From contig MGVW01000043.1 of assembly GCA_001800675.1 (NCBI GenBank), positions 1 through 22,873 of the forward strand: a stretch of 22,873 nt of DNA, in the 5' to 3' direction. The notes under the pieces were generated by a model. That model did no database searches. It was not told the DNA's origin and worked only from the letters and a program-made list of their open reading frames with translations. The translations under genes were made by a program, and so were the position numbers. This document shows positions 14,028 through 21,496 of this stretch, one piece after another. Source of the DNA: Euryarchaeota archaeon RBG_13_57_23 (GTDB lineage: Archaea > Thermoplasmatota > Thermoplasmata > UBA10834). Each line of letters opens with the position of its first letter. Position 1 is the first letter of the stretch.

Positions 14028-15062
14028 TCACAGGCCTTTTCGGTAGACGGTGAACTGTCTGCACATGCGGAACCCGAGGCCCTCGTAGAGCTGCAGAGCA
14101 CGAGAAGGATTCTCCGCGTCGACATCGAGAGTGGCTGCATCCATGCCGGCATCTCGAATGACCTTCAGACTCCTGGCGATGAGCGCCTTTGCGATGCCTC
14201 TGTTCCTCCATCGTCTCCTGACGAAGATATGCTCAGTGTGACCCCACTTTCGACCTAACCCCTCGTTCTCAGTTCGGTCGATGAAGTTGTGTACGCCTCC
14301 GACAACCTCGTCGCTGTCCCATGCGATCTGCCACAGCTCTGGTGTGAATCTCGGGTCACCGGAAAGCTTCTCGAACGCGAGGTCGCCCCAGTTCTCCTCG
14401 GAGAAGCTCTTATCGTCCCTGAGCGCCTCCTTGGCGGCGTCCCATATCTTCCTCACATCCTGAGGGCGAACAGGACGAACCTCGATGCCGGGCGGCAGCG
14501 GCAATTCGGGGATTCTGTCCAAGCCATCCCTGACCATTTCCAGGATATCCCATGACGGCGAATATCCTTCACACCCCAGTATCGACTTCCAGGAGTTAGG
14601 CTCCGTGGCCGACCACACTTCCAGGAACTTGCTCGCGCCTGCGGGGTGAGCGGACGAAACCTCCCGCGCACGAACTTCGCAATGCCGCAGAAGCGAGCGG
14701 CGGATGCCATGTCCCCTGAATTCTGGTAGCAGCACCACGAACGGACAGTAGACGATCAGATCGTTCAGCCTCCGTTTCCAGGTGATCTTAGACATTCCGA
14801 TGATCCTGCCGTCGATCTCGGCTATGACCATGTCCTTGGCAGGATCGAAATTGACAGGGCGCTCGAAATCGTCCTTCAAGTCTTTGGCCGTCATGTGGAG
14901 GTCGACTAGGTCGGCTTCCCAGCTGATATTGGAGACTCTCGCCACGGCTGGGAAATCGTCCTCGCCACGACAGCGCCTGAATGTCAATCCATGAAGGGGA
15001 GGAGGTCCCTCCATCTCAACTAGCTCGATACTCTTATTCTCCGCCCTGTTCTGATGCTTCAT
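14028..15062 (-). CDS. Tandem GNAT acetyltransferase (two GNAT domains)
   Basis: 344 residues with two GNAT folds, an organisation like mycothiol synthase or the Eis-type fusions. Domain 1 (about 26-170) has the acetyl-CoA loop LPEFRGHGIRRSLL; domain 2 (about 205-344) has VRRRWRNRGIAKALIARS, the canonical R/Q-x-x-G-x-G/A pyrophosphate loop, and ends with YEGLGFRMCRQFTVYRK. Domain 2 looks better conserved and is probably the catalytic one. The acetyl acceptor cannot be inferred. The ATG at 15062 overlaps the end of the PUA gene by 29 nt and has GGAGAAGG upstream; an ATG at 15014, downstream of the PUA stop, is the alternative start. It is the last gene of the TPR-PUA-GNAT operon. Confidence 0.82.
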   Translation of the reverse strand: MKHQNRAENKSIELVEMEGPPPLHGLTFRRCRGEDDFPAVARVSNISWEADLVDLHMTAKDLKDDFERPVNFDPAKDMVIAEIDGRIIGMSKITWKRRLNDLIVYCPFVVLLPEFRGHGIRRSLLRHCEVRAREVSSAHPAGASKFLEVWSATEPNSWKSILGCEGYSPSWDILEMVRDGLDRIPELPLPPGIEVRPVRPQDVRKIWDAAKEALRDDKSFSEENWGDLAFEKLSGDPRFTPELWQIAWDSDEVVGGVHNFIDRTENEGLGRKWGHTEHIFVRRRWRNRGIAKALIARSLKVIRDAGMDAATLDVDAENPSRALQLYEGLGFRMCRQFTVYRKGL

Positions 15063-15591
15063 CTGTAGCCTTCTCCCCTACGGGTTTGTCCTTGTCCTTC
15101 GGTTCGTCGAGCAACCAGAGCTTGTCCCCAACATGATGGATTGAGACCACGGCCTTGCCCTTGTCCTTCAGAGCCATCTTCTGGGCGCTCACGATTGCTT
15201 GTCCCACTGCAAGAGGCCTCAGGTTCTTCACATCCCTTATCCATGCGAGATCTCCTTCCTTGATCTCGGCATCGAACCCGACGATACCTGGGCCCATCAC
15301 GTCTGCGCCGTTGTAGACGAACTTGACTGCTCCCATATCCACCGTCACGAACCTTCTAGTGGCTGGATACCTCAGGAGGCCACGAATCGTCAGGAAGACG
15401 CGGCCCCCAGGCTTGAACGCCAGTATCTTGCCATTTACGAAAACTACCTCACAATCCTGGCTCTCAGCCATATCGACCGTATCTTCGACGCCGAACGTCC
15501 TCGTTCCGAGGACCGCGTCCAGTTCACTCGAGAGCGCGATTATCTCCTTTTGCCTGAGTCTGTGCCTCTTTCGCAGATGTAGTTCGGCCAT
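15034..15591 (-). CDS. PUA-domain RNA-binding protein (MCT-1/Tma20-like)
   Basis: 185 residues. A basic N-terminal part (MAELHLRKRHRLRQKE, then about to 80) matches the pre-PUA region of archaeal MCT-1-like proteins, followed by a PUA domain (about 82-160; FVTVDMGAVKFVYNGADVMGPGI...GDLAWIRD). The last 25 residues are acidic and probably disordered. PUA proteins of this kind bind structured RNA; eukaryotic relatives (MCTS1, Tma20) act on the ribosome in recycling and reinitiation, which suggests but does not prove a translation role. The ATG at 15591 is decided by AGGTGA only 5 nt upstream, which overlaps the TPR gene's stop (15596-15598), so translation is coupled. A longer frame to 15639 lies entirely inside the TPR gene and is rejected. 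Confidence 0.85.
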   Translation of the reverse strand: MAELHLRKRHRLRQKEIIALSSELDAVLGTRTFGVEDTVDMAESQDCEVVFVNGKILAFKPGGRVFLTIRGLLRYPATRRFVTVDMGAVKFVYNGADVMGPGIVGFDAEIKEGDLAWIRDVKNLRPLAVGQAIVSAQKMALKDKGKAVVSIHHVGDKLWLLDEPKDKDKPVGEKATDEASEQGGE

Positions 15592-15595
15592 CTTG

Positions 15596-17725
15596 TCACC
15601 TGCCAATGATGTCCTCGGCTTTGAGACCAGACTCTGCAAGCAGTGTGTGCGCCTGATCCCGTTCGAACTTCGCCATTCCGGGGGCGTTTAGCAATTCATA
15701 TGCGTCCGCCTTCAGCTTGTGTGGCTCCCATTCAAGGGGGTCGATCCCGACCGCAACATCGGCTGCGGAGATACACTCGTCTGCTTTCTTCGCTCTGAGC
15801 AGAAGGCGAGCAAGGCCCACCGCGGCCGAGTAGTTCGAAGGATTCAAATCCAAGGCGGCCGAGTAGAGGTCAGTAGCTTTCGCGACGTCGCCCCTCGTCT
15901 CATGCGCTCCCGCATTGATAACAAGAAAGTCGGCTTCGGAAGGATGCCCGTTCAACGAATCGAACAACATCAGCGCCGATTCCGTCTCTCCTTTGGCCAG
16001 CATTATCCGCGCCTGCGCCTTGGCGAGTTTCGGGGATGGGCTTGGGATGCCCTTGGTGACCGCCATCAACCGCTCAGCCTCAAGCACATTCCCGGCGTCG
16101 ACCATGAACTCCGCACATTCTGCCAATGTATCTGGCTCCGTGATCCTTCGAATTATCTCGACTAGTGCTTTCGGAAGTTCGAACCGTCCCATGTATCTTC
16201 GTAGTTCCAGGTCCTTGAGGATCATCCTTGAGCTCATGGGACCGGAGAGCACCACCGTCTCAATGTTGACGAGGGCGTCCTCAAATCGTCCGAGCCTGAT
16301 CAGGACCTCGCCTCGTCTCACCACAGATGCGAGGCCGCCAGCCGTGTCCGCATGACTGCTCTCGAGACACATGAGCGCCATCTGGAAGGATGCCTCGGCG
16401 GCCTCCGCGTTGCCCATTGTGAGGAATATCTCGCCTCTCTTGGTCCAACCTTCGTCGAACTCCGAGTTGACGGCCAACGACGCCTCGACAGCAAGCAGCG
16501 CCTCGTCCAGCCTGCCCATCCGATCCGCCATCTCCGCCCTTGCCCCCCAAGCCTCGTCGTAGGTCGGGTTGAGATCCAAGGATTCAAGGACAAGGTTGTA
16601 GCCTCCTTCCAGGTCTCCTGTCTCCGCCCTGCAGACGCCCTTAGCGAAGAGTGCGTAGTCAAAGTCTGGGCTTATCTCCAAGGACCTGTCGTGATAGGGG
16701 ATGGCCTCAGCGTACTCACCCATCTTCTCGAGCGCGTTCCCGATGTTGTTCCATGCGATATCATAGTCAGGGTCGACGATCAGAGCCTCGACGTACTTCG
16801 GGATGGACTCCCGGTATCTGCCCAGGTTGTAGAGGGCGTTCCCGAGGTTGTTCCAGAGAACAGGGTCGTTGTGGTCTATAGCGAGAGCGTGGTTGTAGCA
16901 TTCGACCGCGCGCTCGAGCATGTCGGCTCCGTGATATGCATAGCCCTTGTTGTACCACGCATGTTTGTAGAGCGGGTCCAGTTGTATGGCTTTGTCGAAG
17001 CACTCGATTGCTCTGTCAAAGAACCCCGTCAGGAAGCACGTATAGCCGAGGTTGTTCCAGAGCTCCTTGTCCTGAGGGGCGCGCTGAAGGGCCTTCTCGT
17101 AGGAGTCGATTGACTTGCCATATATACCCATCTCGTGTTCGACGTTGCCGAGGTGCGCTAGCCCCTCGACGTCGTCCGGATTCTTGTCGAGGTACTTCCT
17201 CACGCATTGTTCCGCGAGAACCAGCTCCTCAGCATCAATATAGAGACTGGATTGTGTGAGCAGCACCGTGGCGTCCTTTTCCGCGAACCTGTCCAGCTTC
17301 CTAATGACAGCAATCGCCCTGCCGATCTTGCTGACCTTCAGGTAGGCTCGGGCAAGTCCGGAAAGGTTTTCGACGCGCTCCTTGTTCAGTGCCGCGGCCT
17401 TGGCGTACGCCCCCACGGCGTCTGAGTACATCTCCTGAGAGAAGAGAGAATTGGCCATGTTGTGCCACGCGAGCTCATACCTTCCAGCGATAGAGACCGA
17501 TTTCAGGTAACTGTCGATTGCCTCAGGGCCGCGCCCGACTGCGTCGAGTGCCGCGCCCCTGTTGTTGTATAGGATCTCGCTGGAGACCCCTTTCTTCTCT
17601 GCTTGGTCGAAGAGCTCCAACGCTCTGTGGTAGTTGCCGGCGTCGTACTCTTCGTTGGCGCGGTCGACGAGCTCCGGACCCGTCTGTCCAGAGTCCTTTC
17701 CATCAGGGCGGTCTGTCTTCGTCAA
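15596..17725 (-). CDS. Large tetratricopeptide-repeat scaffold protein
   Basis: 709 residues built of about 15 consecutive TPR units of 34 residues (conserved W-NN-G/A-Y-A-P pattern, for example ELWNNLGYTCFLTGFFDRAI and VLWNNLGNALYNLGRYRESI). No signal peptide, membrane helix or enzymatic domain is seen, so it is a cytosolic protein-interaction scaffold. Repeats in the middle (about residues 190-400) are the most canonical; the last third is degenerate. The start is TTG at 17725, with a weak AT-rich element (TAGATAAT, 17743-17750) about 22 nt upstream and no Shine-Dalgarno, which suggests a leaderless mRNA; a GTG or ATG at a better position is not present. It is the first gene of an operon with the PUA and GNAT genes. 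Partners are unknown. Confidence 0.85.
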   Translation of the reverse strand: MTKTDRPDGKDSGQTGPELVDRANEEYDAGNYHRALELFDQAEKKGVSSEILYNNRGAALDAVGRGPEAIDSYLKSVSIAGRYELAWHNMANSLFSQEMYSDAVGAYAKAAALNKERVENLSGLARAYLKVSKIGRAIAVIRKLDRFAEKDATVLLTQSSLYIDAEELVLAEQCVRKYLDKNPDDVEGLAHLGNVEHEMGIYGKSIDSYEKALQRAPQDKELWNNLGYTCFLTGFFDRAIECFDKAIQLDPLYKHAWYNKGYAYHGADMLERAVECYNHALAIDHNDPVLWNNLGNALYNLGRYRESIPKYVEALIVDPDYDIAWNNIGNALEKMGEYAEAIPYHDRSLEISPDFDYALFAKGVCRAETGDLEGGYNLVLESLDLNPTYDEAWGARAEMADRMGRLDEALLAVEASLAVNSEFDEGWTKRGEIFLTMGNAEAAEASFQMALMCLESSHADTAGGLASVVRRGEVLIRLGRFEDALVNIETVVLSGPMSSRMILKDLELRRYMGRFELPKALVEIIRRITEPDTLAECAEFMVDAGNVLEAERLMAVTKGIPSPSPKLAKAQARIMLAKGETESALMLFDSLNGHPSEADFLVINAGAHETRGDVAKATDLYSAALDLNPSNYSAAVGLARLLLRAKKADECISAADVAVGIDPLEWEPHKLKADAYELLNAPGMAKFERDQAHTLLAESGLKAEDIIGR

Positions 17726-17779
17726 GTCAGGTTATCATGTCCAATTATCTAGATAGTCTTTTTGAGCACATGGCCAAAG

Positions 17780-17787
17780 CTTATATC
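17780..17787 (+). promoter_or_regulatory. TATA box for the DUF4130-like gene
   Basis: CTTATATC, predicted transcription start near 17809, about 16 nt before the ATG at 17825, in the 99-nt gap shared with the divergent TPR operon. Confidence 0.55.
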
Positions 17788-17824
17788 TGGCTGAAGGGAT
17801 AATTCAGCAGCGGCAGGTCACGCT

Positions 17825-18616
17825 ATGCTTGTGCTCTTCGGGCCCTCACCGAGATCCATCGTGAAGGCCTTCGTCGCATCGAAAGTCTACAAAGCGAAGC
17901 CGGTCGACGATTCCGACAAGAAGAAGTTCTACTTCGAGGACTACGTCGAGTCCGAATCCCTCGACTACGACTCGCTCTACTCGCAGTACAAGGAGGAGTA
18001 CGGCGGACTAGACTTCCTCGAGGACCCGAAGCTCTGGGAGATACTCGAGGACGAGATCTTCTGGGCGTCGCGGTACAAGTCCCCGGACAAATACCAGCTG
18101 ATCCTCACCGTGCTGGCGCAGATAGAGAAGTCTGGGACCAAATCGTACCTTGCGCAGCAATCCCTAGAGGCCAAGGAGATGAAGGACCGCGTGCGCAGGG
18201 TCACAGGGGAGTTCAGGAGGGCGAAGCAGTTCCTCGCGTTCACCGAGGACGCGGACAACGAAGTCATGATCGGCAGGGGCAGCTTCGAGCACGACATCAT
18301 CGATCTGGTCCTGAGACACTACGCGAAACGTTATCCGGGACGGGTCATCGCGATACTCGACAACGATGCAGTGCACATCTGCCACAAGGACGATATCCTC
18401 GTCGACTCGAGGAAGAGGTTCCCGGACAAGCCAGGCCGCAAGGACGCGGGAAGATACTGGATGCTTCTATCGGACCTGAAACACCTCGAGTCCAAGAAGG
18501 ACCGGCAATACTACAGGGGCCCACTCCCGACGAACTACTGGAAATGGGTCTCCGACGGCGCGCAGGACTTCGGCACCGTCCCGAAGGTGACCCTAGACGA
18601 CTTCGCGGGGCAGTAG
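17825..18616 (+). CDS. DUF4130-like protein
   Basis: 263 residues, soluble. The C-terminal two thirds follow the DUF4130 pattern: RRVTGEFRRAKQFLAF (about 128-143), then a short acidic strand, SFEHDIIDLVLRHYAKRYPGR (about 155-175) and VIAILDNDAVHICHK. In bacteria DUF4130 proteins (TIGR03915) are nearly always paired with, or fused to, a radical-SAM protein and a uracil-DNA-glycosylase-like domain thought to act on nucleic acid. No such partner is adjacent here: the gene stands alone between a TPR operon and a two-component pair. The ATG at 17825 is chosen from the TATA box 40 nt upstream and GCAGGTCA-like sequence just before it. The 8-nt extension of the N-terminal region (MLVLFGPSPRS) has no signal character. 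Function not known. Confidence 0.65.
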   Translation: MLVLFGPSPRSIVKAFVASKVYKAKPVDDSDKKKFYFEDYVESESLDYDSLYSQYKEEYGGLDFLEDPKLWEILEDEIFWASRYKSPDKYQLILTVLAQIEKSGTKSYLAQQSLEAKEMKDRVRRVTGEFRRAKQFLAFTEDADNEVMIGRGSFEHDIIDLVLRHYAKRYPGRVIAILDNDAVHICHKDDILVDSRKRFPDKPGRKDAGRYWMLLSDLKHLESKKDRQYYRGPLPTNYWKWVSDGAQDFGTVPKVTLDDFAGQ

Positions 18617-18649
18617 CGATCGCGTCTGGTGTGTCCCAGAGCGGAACTA

Positions 18650-18688
18650 GGGTTCTCTGGTACCAGTATCAGCCTTGGTACTGAACCC
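18650..18688 (+). repeat. Imperfect 39-nt hairpin between the DUF4130-like and kinase-like genes
   Basis: GGGTTC (18650-18655) pairs with GAACCC (18683-18688), and after a TCT bulge GGTACC (18659-18664) pairs with GGTACT (18677-18682, one G-T) around a 12-nt loop. It begins 33 nt after the DUF4130-like stop and ends 67 nt before the next ATG. It could be a transcript 3'-end structure or a leader element of the downstream pair. No T run follows. Confidence 0.45.
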
Positions 18689-18755
18689 ATAACATTGATA
18701 AGCAGGCACAGCGATTTGAGCGTAGCCAGGGCATCATCCAGAGCGAGCAAGCTTT

Positions 18756-19481
18756 ATGAAGAAGAATACCGCGAGAAACAGCGAACAGAAGTTCGCTTAC
18801 TACATGGACCTCCTGAGCCACGACGTGTTGAACAACAACCAGGCCGTCCTAGGGTACTTAGAACTGATTCTGGCCGCTGGTGGCGTCGACAAGACGACTC
18901 GGAAGTACGCTCAGAAGGCGGTCTCCCACATACGCACATCGACGATACTCGTGGACAATGTCAAAAGACTGATGGTCACCCGCGAGATGGATTCGTCCGA
19001 GCTCAAACCGACGAATCTGATTGTGGCACTGAACAGCGCCGAGCGGGAGGTCGTGCGCATGTTCCCCGACAGGAAGGTCGTTGTGAAGATCCCTTCCAAA
19101 ATCTCGGAGATGCTCGTTGTCGGTGATGGCGCTGCCAGCGACCTCGTCCTCAACTTGCTGGTCAGCATGGTGAGGCTGGACCCGAGCGAGGCCATTACCC
19201 TGGAGTTCAAGTTGTCAGAGGTGTCGGTCCGAGGAAAGGACTGGTTGCAGCTCACGCTGGAGGACCCAACCGCTCATATGCCCAAGATGGCCAAGGACAT
19301 GCCCATCGAAGATGCCTACCAGGAAGACAGCTCGATCGCCGTCAAGATGGTCGGGATACTATACTGCAAGATGATGGCTGGTCTGCTGGGCGGAGGCTTC
19401 GAGGTAAGAGAATTGAACAACAAGGCGGAACCGAAAGGCGCCGTCTTCGTGACAACCCTTTTGAAGGCTGGCGAACCATGA
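18756..19481 (+). CDS. Histidine phosphotransfer protein: HisKA-type dimerisation domain with degenerate ATPase domain
   Basis: 241 residues, cytosolic, no sensor, PAS or membrane region. Residues about 12-75 form a HisKA-like helical hairpin with an intact H-box (LLSHDVLNNNQAVLGYLEL, phospho-acceptor His22). The C-terminal 110-235 region has the HATPase order of segments but the ATP-binding motifs are broken: the N-box is NLLVSMVRLDP (second Asn lost), the G1 DxGxG is EDPTAHMP, and no GLGL G2 box remains (SSIAVKMVGILYC). By family logic it should not autophosphorylate; this architecture is that of Spo0B and ChpT, which pass phosphate between receivers. The alternative is a kinase with an atypical nucleotide site. 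Start at 18756 keeps the whole H-box helix. The stop overlaps the receiver gene by 4 nt (ATGA), so the two proteins are made together. Confidence 0.7.
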   Translation: MKKNTARNSEQKFAYYMDLLSHDVLNNNQAVLGYLELILAAGGVDKTTRKYAQKAVSHIRTSTILVDNVKRLMVTREMDSSELKPTNLIVALNSAEREVVRMFPDRKVVVKIPSKISEMLVVGDGAASDLVLNLLVSMVRLDPSEAITLEFKLSEVSVRGKDWLQLTLEDPTAHMPKMAKDMPIEDAYQEDSSIAVKMVGILYCKMMAGLLGGGFEVRELNNKAEPKGAVFVTTLLKAGEP

Positions 19482-19840
19482 CTAGCGTGCTCATAGTGGA
19501 CGACGAGCTCTTCATCGTGGAGCTCTACAGGGACATACTCCAACTAAGAGGGTACAAGATAGTCGGAACCGCGTTCGACGGTGAGGAAGCGGTCCGAAAG
19601 TACGGTGCCAACTCTGAGAAGCCTGATGTGATCATCATGGACCACAGGATGCCCGTGATGAACGGGGTACAGGCGACTAGGGAGATCATCAAGATGAACC
19701 CGAAGCAGAAGGTGATTTTCGTCAGCGCCGACGTGATGGTCGAGAAGGAGGCGCGAGAGGCGGGCGCGATCGATTTCCTTCCGAAGCCCTTCCGCATGGA
19801 CGACCTCATAGAGAAGATGCAGAAGGTCTCCGCACGATGA
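19478..19840 (+). CDS. Stand-alone receiver (CheY-like response regulator)
   Basis: 120 residues, a single receiver domain. The acidic pocket is Asp8/Asp9, the phosphorylatable aspartate is Asp55 in VIIMDHRMPVMNG, the switch residue is Ser83 in VIFVSAD, and the invariant Lys103 is in FLPKPF. There is no output domain, so it acts by protein contact or as a relay intermediate. Its ATG overlaps the stop of the histidine phosphotransfer gene (ATGA), which makes the two a functional pair by context; the target is not visible. No further signalling gene is nearby. Confidence 0.92.
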   Translation: MTSVLIVDDELFIVELYRDILQLRGYKIVGTAFDGEEAVRKYGANSEKPDVIIMDHRMPVMNGVQATREIIKMNPKQKVIFVSADVMVEKEAREAGAIDFLPKPFRMDDLIEKMQKVSAR

Positions 19841-19866
19841 GCCATTGGAGCTCGTTTCTTCTGCTG

Positions 19867-19883
19867 CTGGCATAAATATGCAG
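19867..19883. repeat. Palindromic TATA-like element upstream of egsA
   Basis: GCATA-AA-TATGC (19870-19881), with flanking CTG and CAG giving a slightly bulged longer symmetry. The core resembles a TATA box and could act as a distal promoter or as an operator. It lies 28 nt after the receiver stop and about 75 nt before the egsA start. Confidence 0.35.
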
Positions 19884-19923
19884 AAGGGCGAATACAACCC
19901 GATAACTTAATGAACAACCGGCG

Positions 19924-19929
19924 TATATT
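19924..19929 (+). promoter_or_regulatory. TATA box for egsA
   Basis: TATATT in CGTATATTG, centred about 29 nt before the ATG at 19955, the spacing of a near-leaderless promoter. GAGGT at 19939-19943, 11 nt before the ATG, may act as a Shine-Dalgarno if transcription starts at an upstream site. Confidence 0.5.
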
Positions 19930-19954
19930 GAGTGGCCCGAGGTAGTGCAAGGCG

Positions 19955-21019
19955 ATGTCTGAAAACTTCATGAAGGCCAGGACCATGAGTTTTCCAAGAA
20001 CCGTCATGGCGGGCCACGACTGCGTCCAACAGGTCGGCGCGGTGTGCGAGGAGTTCGAGCTGAAAGGCACTGCTCTGATTGTGACAGGCCCCACGACTGG
20101 TCCCCTCGCCTCGAAGTTCGTGAGGGACTCACTTGAGGCAAAAGGCTTCGATGTCCAACAGATCGAGGTTGGGGCGGCGACCCAGCAGAATCTGATCAAG
20201 GTGGAGGAGGTAGCCAAGGACATCAAGGCATCCTTCCTCCTCGGAGTCGGTGGCGGCAGCAAGATAGACCTCGCGAAACTGGCCTCGATGAACCTGAAGA
20301 AACCTTTCCTGAGCATCGCGACCTCAGCGTCTCACGACGGCATTGCGAGCCCGCGAGCGTCCATCAAGGACGGCGGCAACTCGCTCTCGCTCAATGCGAA
20401 GACCCCGATGGCGGTCATCGCCGACACCGCCCTGATAGTCAAGGCACCCTATCGTCTGCTGGCTTCCGGGTGCGCTGATGTGATATCCAACTCAACCGCG
20501 ATACTAGATTGGCAGCTCGCGGAGAGGCTGAGGTCTGACGACTTCAGTTCGAGCGCCTCGAACCTCGCGAAGTACGCTGCCGAATCCATCATAGAACACG
20601 CCGCTCTGATCAAGCCAAACCTGGAGGAGAGCGTCTGGGTGGTAATACGCCCAGTCATCATATCCGGCATCTCCATGGCTGTTGCGAGTTCGTCGAGGCC
20701 AACCAGCGGCTCGGAGCACATGTTCTCTCACATTCTCGATCGGATCGCGCCTGGCAAGGCTCTCCACGGAGAGCAGTGCGGCGTCGGGTCAATCATGATG
20801 ATGTACCTACACGGGGGGGACTGGCAGCGCATAAGGAAGGCCCTCCAGATGATAGGTGCGCCTACGACAGCCAAGGAGCTCGGTGTGACGGAGGACCAGC
20901 TTATAGAGGCGCTCGTGCACGCGCACGAGCTCCGGAAGGACCGCTACACCATACTTGGAGACAGGGGGCTGACACCGGACGCCGCTGAACGCCTGGCGAG
21001 GATCACGAGCGTGATCTGA
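19955..21019 (+). CDS. egsA: Glycerol-1-phosphate dehydrogenase
   Basis: 354 residues, usual length. It reduces dihydroxyacetone phosphate to sn-glycerol-1-phosphate with NAD(P)H, the step that sets the archaeal lipid stereochemistry. The nucleotide-binding GVGGGSKIDLAK (97-108) and TSASHDGIASPRAS (123-136) are present, and the catalytic metal ligands are Asp175 (SGCADVIS), His255 (GSEHMFSH) and His271 (LHGEQCGVG). Bacterial AraM shares this fold, but the archaeal neighbourhood makes the archaeal enzyme the likely reading. The ATG at 19955 has a TATA box 29 nt upstream; a second ATG six codons in is the alternative. The UPF0179 gene starts 17 nt after the stop, so the two are probably co-transcribed. 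Confidence 0.94.
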   Translation: MSENFMKARTMSFPRTVMAGHDCVQQVGAVCEEFELKGTALIVTGPTTGPLASKFVRDSLEAKGFDVQQIEVGAATQQNLIKVEEVAKDIKASFLLGVGGGSKIDLAKLASMNLKKPFLSIATSASHDGIASPRASIKDGGNSLSLNAKTPMAVIADTALIVKAPYRLLASGCADVISNSTAILDWQLAERLRSDDFSSSASNLAKYAAESIIEHAALIKPNLEESVWVVIRPVIISGISMAVASSSRPTSGSEHMFSHILDRIAPGKALHGEQCGVGSIMMMYLHGGDWQRIRKALQMIGAPTTAKELGVTEDQLIEALVHAHELRKDRYTILGDRGLTPDAAERLARITSVI

Positions 21020-21036
21020 GAACGAAGGTGTTCGAC

Positions 21037-21465
21037 ATGGTATTGGTGACGGTCGTCGGCGAGTCGCAGTGCAAGAAAGGTTTCGAGTTCGTCTTCGGGG
21101 GACCCCTGGCGGATTGCAGGGACTGCAAGGTGAAGAACGTGTGCTTCCACCTGGAGCAGAACAAATGGTACAGGGTCACGGAGATACGTGATGTCCATCA
21201 CGAATGCAAGATACATGAAGGGGGGGTGCGGGTTGTCGAGGTGGAGAAGATACCCATCCAAGCGGCCATACCATCCCGGAGCGCCCTCGGGGGTTCGATG
21301 ATAACCTATGAGGAGACGGACTGCGACCTCGTGGGCTGTGCGAACCACAGACTGTGCAAGCCCTTCGGTCCTGGAGAGGGCGTGAGATATCAGATCTCGA
21401 AGGTGCTAGACACCGAGATCGAGTGCTCAAAGGGGAGGAGCCTCAAGGTCGTCTTGCTCGACTGA
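21037..21465 (+). CDS. UPF0179 family protein
   Basis: 142 residues, a small archaeal family of unknown function. Conserved landmarks are visible: GxxxxKKGFEFVFGGPLADCRDCKVKNVCFHLE-type start, then RDVHHECKIHEGGVRVVEVE and SRSALGGSMITYE. Nine cysteines (12, 27, 30, 36, 57, 96, 101, 107, 130) suggest a zinc or iron-sulphur site. The ATG at 21037 is chosen because GAAGGTG (21024-21030) stands 6 nt upstream; a GTG at 21028 is part of that Shine-Dalgarno and would add three residues. It follows egsA by 17 nt. The stop is 31 nt from the convergent carboxypeptidase gene. Confidence 0.88.
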   Translation: MVLVTVVGESQCKKGFEFVFGGPLADCRDCKVKNVCFHLEQNKWYRVTEIRDVHHECKIHEGGVRVVEVEKIPIQAAIPSRSALGGSMITYEETDCDLVGCANHRLCKPFGPGEGVRYQISKVLDTEIECSKGRSLKVVLLD

Positions 21466-21496
21466 GAATGCTGTCTGCCGACGAGCCATTGCCCGG

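Noticed and set aside
15592..15639. Longer PUA-protein start at 15639
   Set aside because: It lies inside the TPR coding region, while AGGTGA is placed correctly for the ATG at 15591.
16352..17113. 253-codon plus-strand frame opposite the TPR gene
   Set aside because: The minus-strand TPR repeats are unmistakable; the plus frame is low-complexity antisense.
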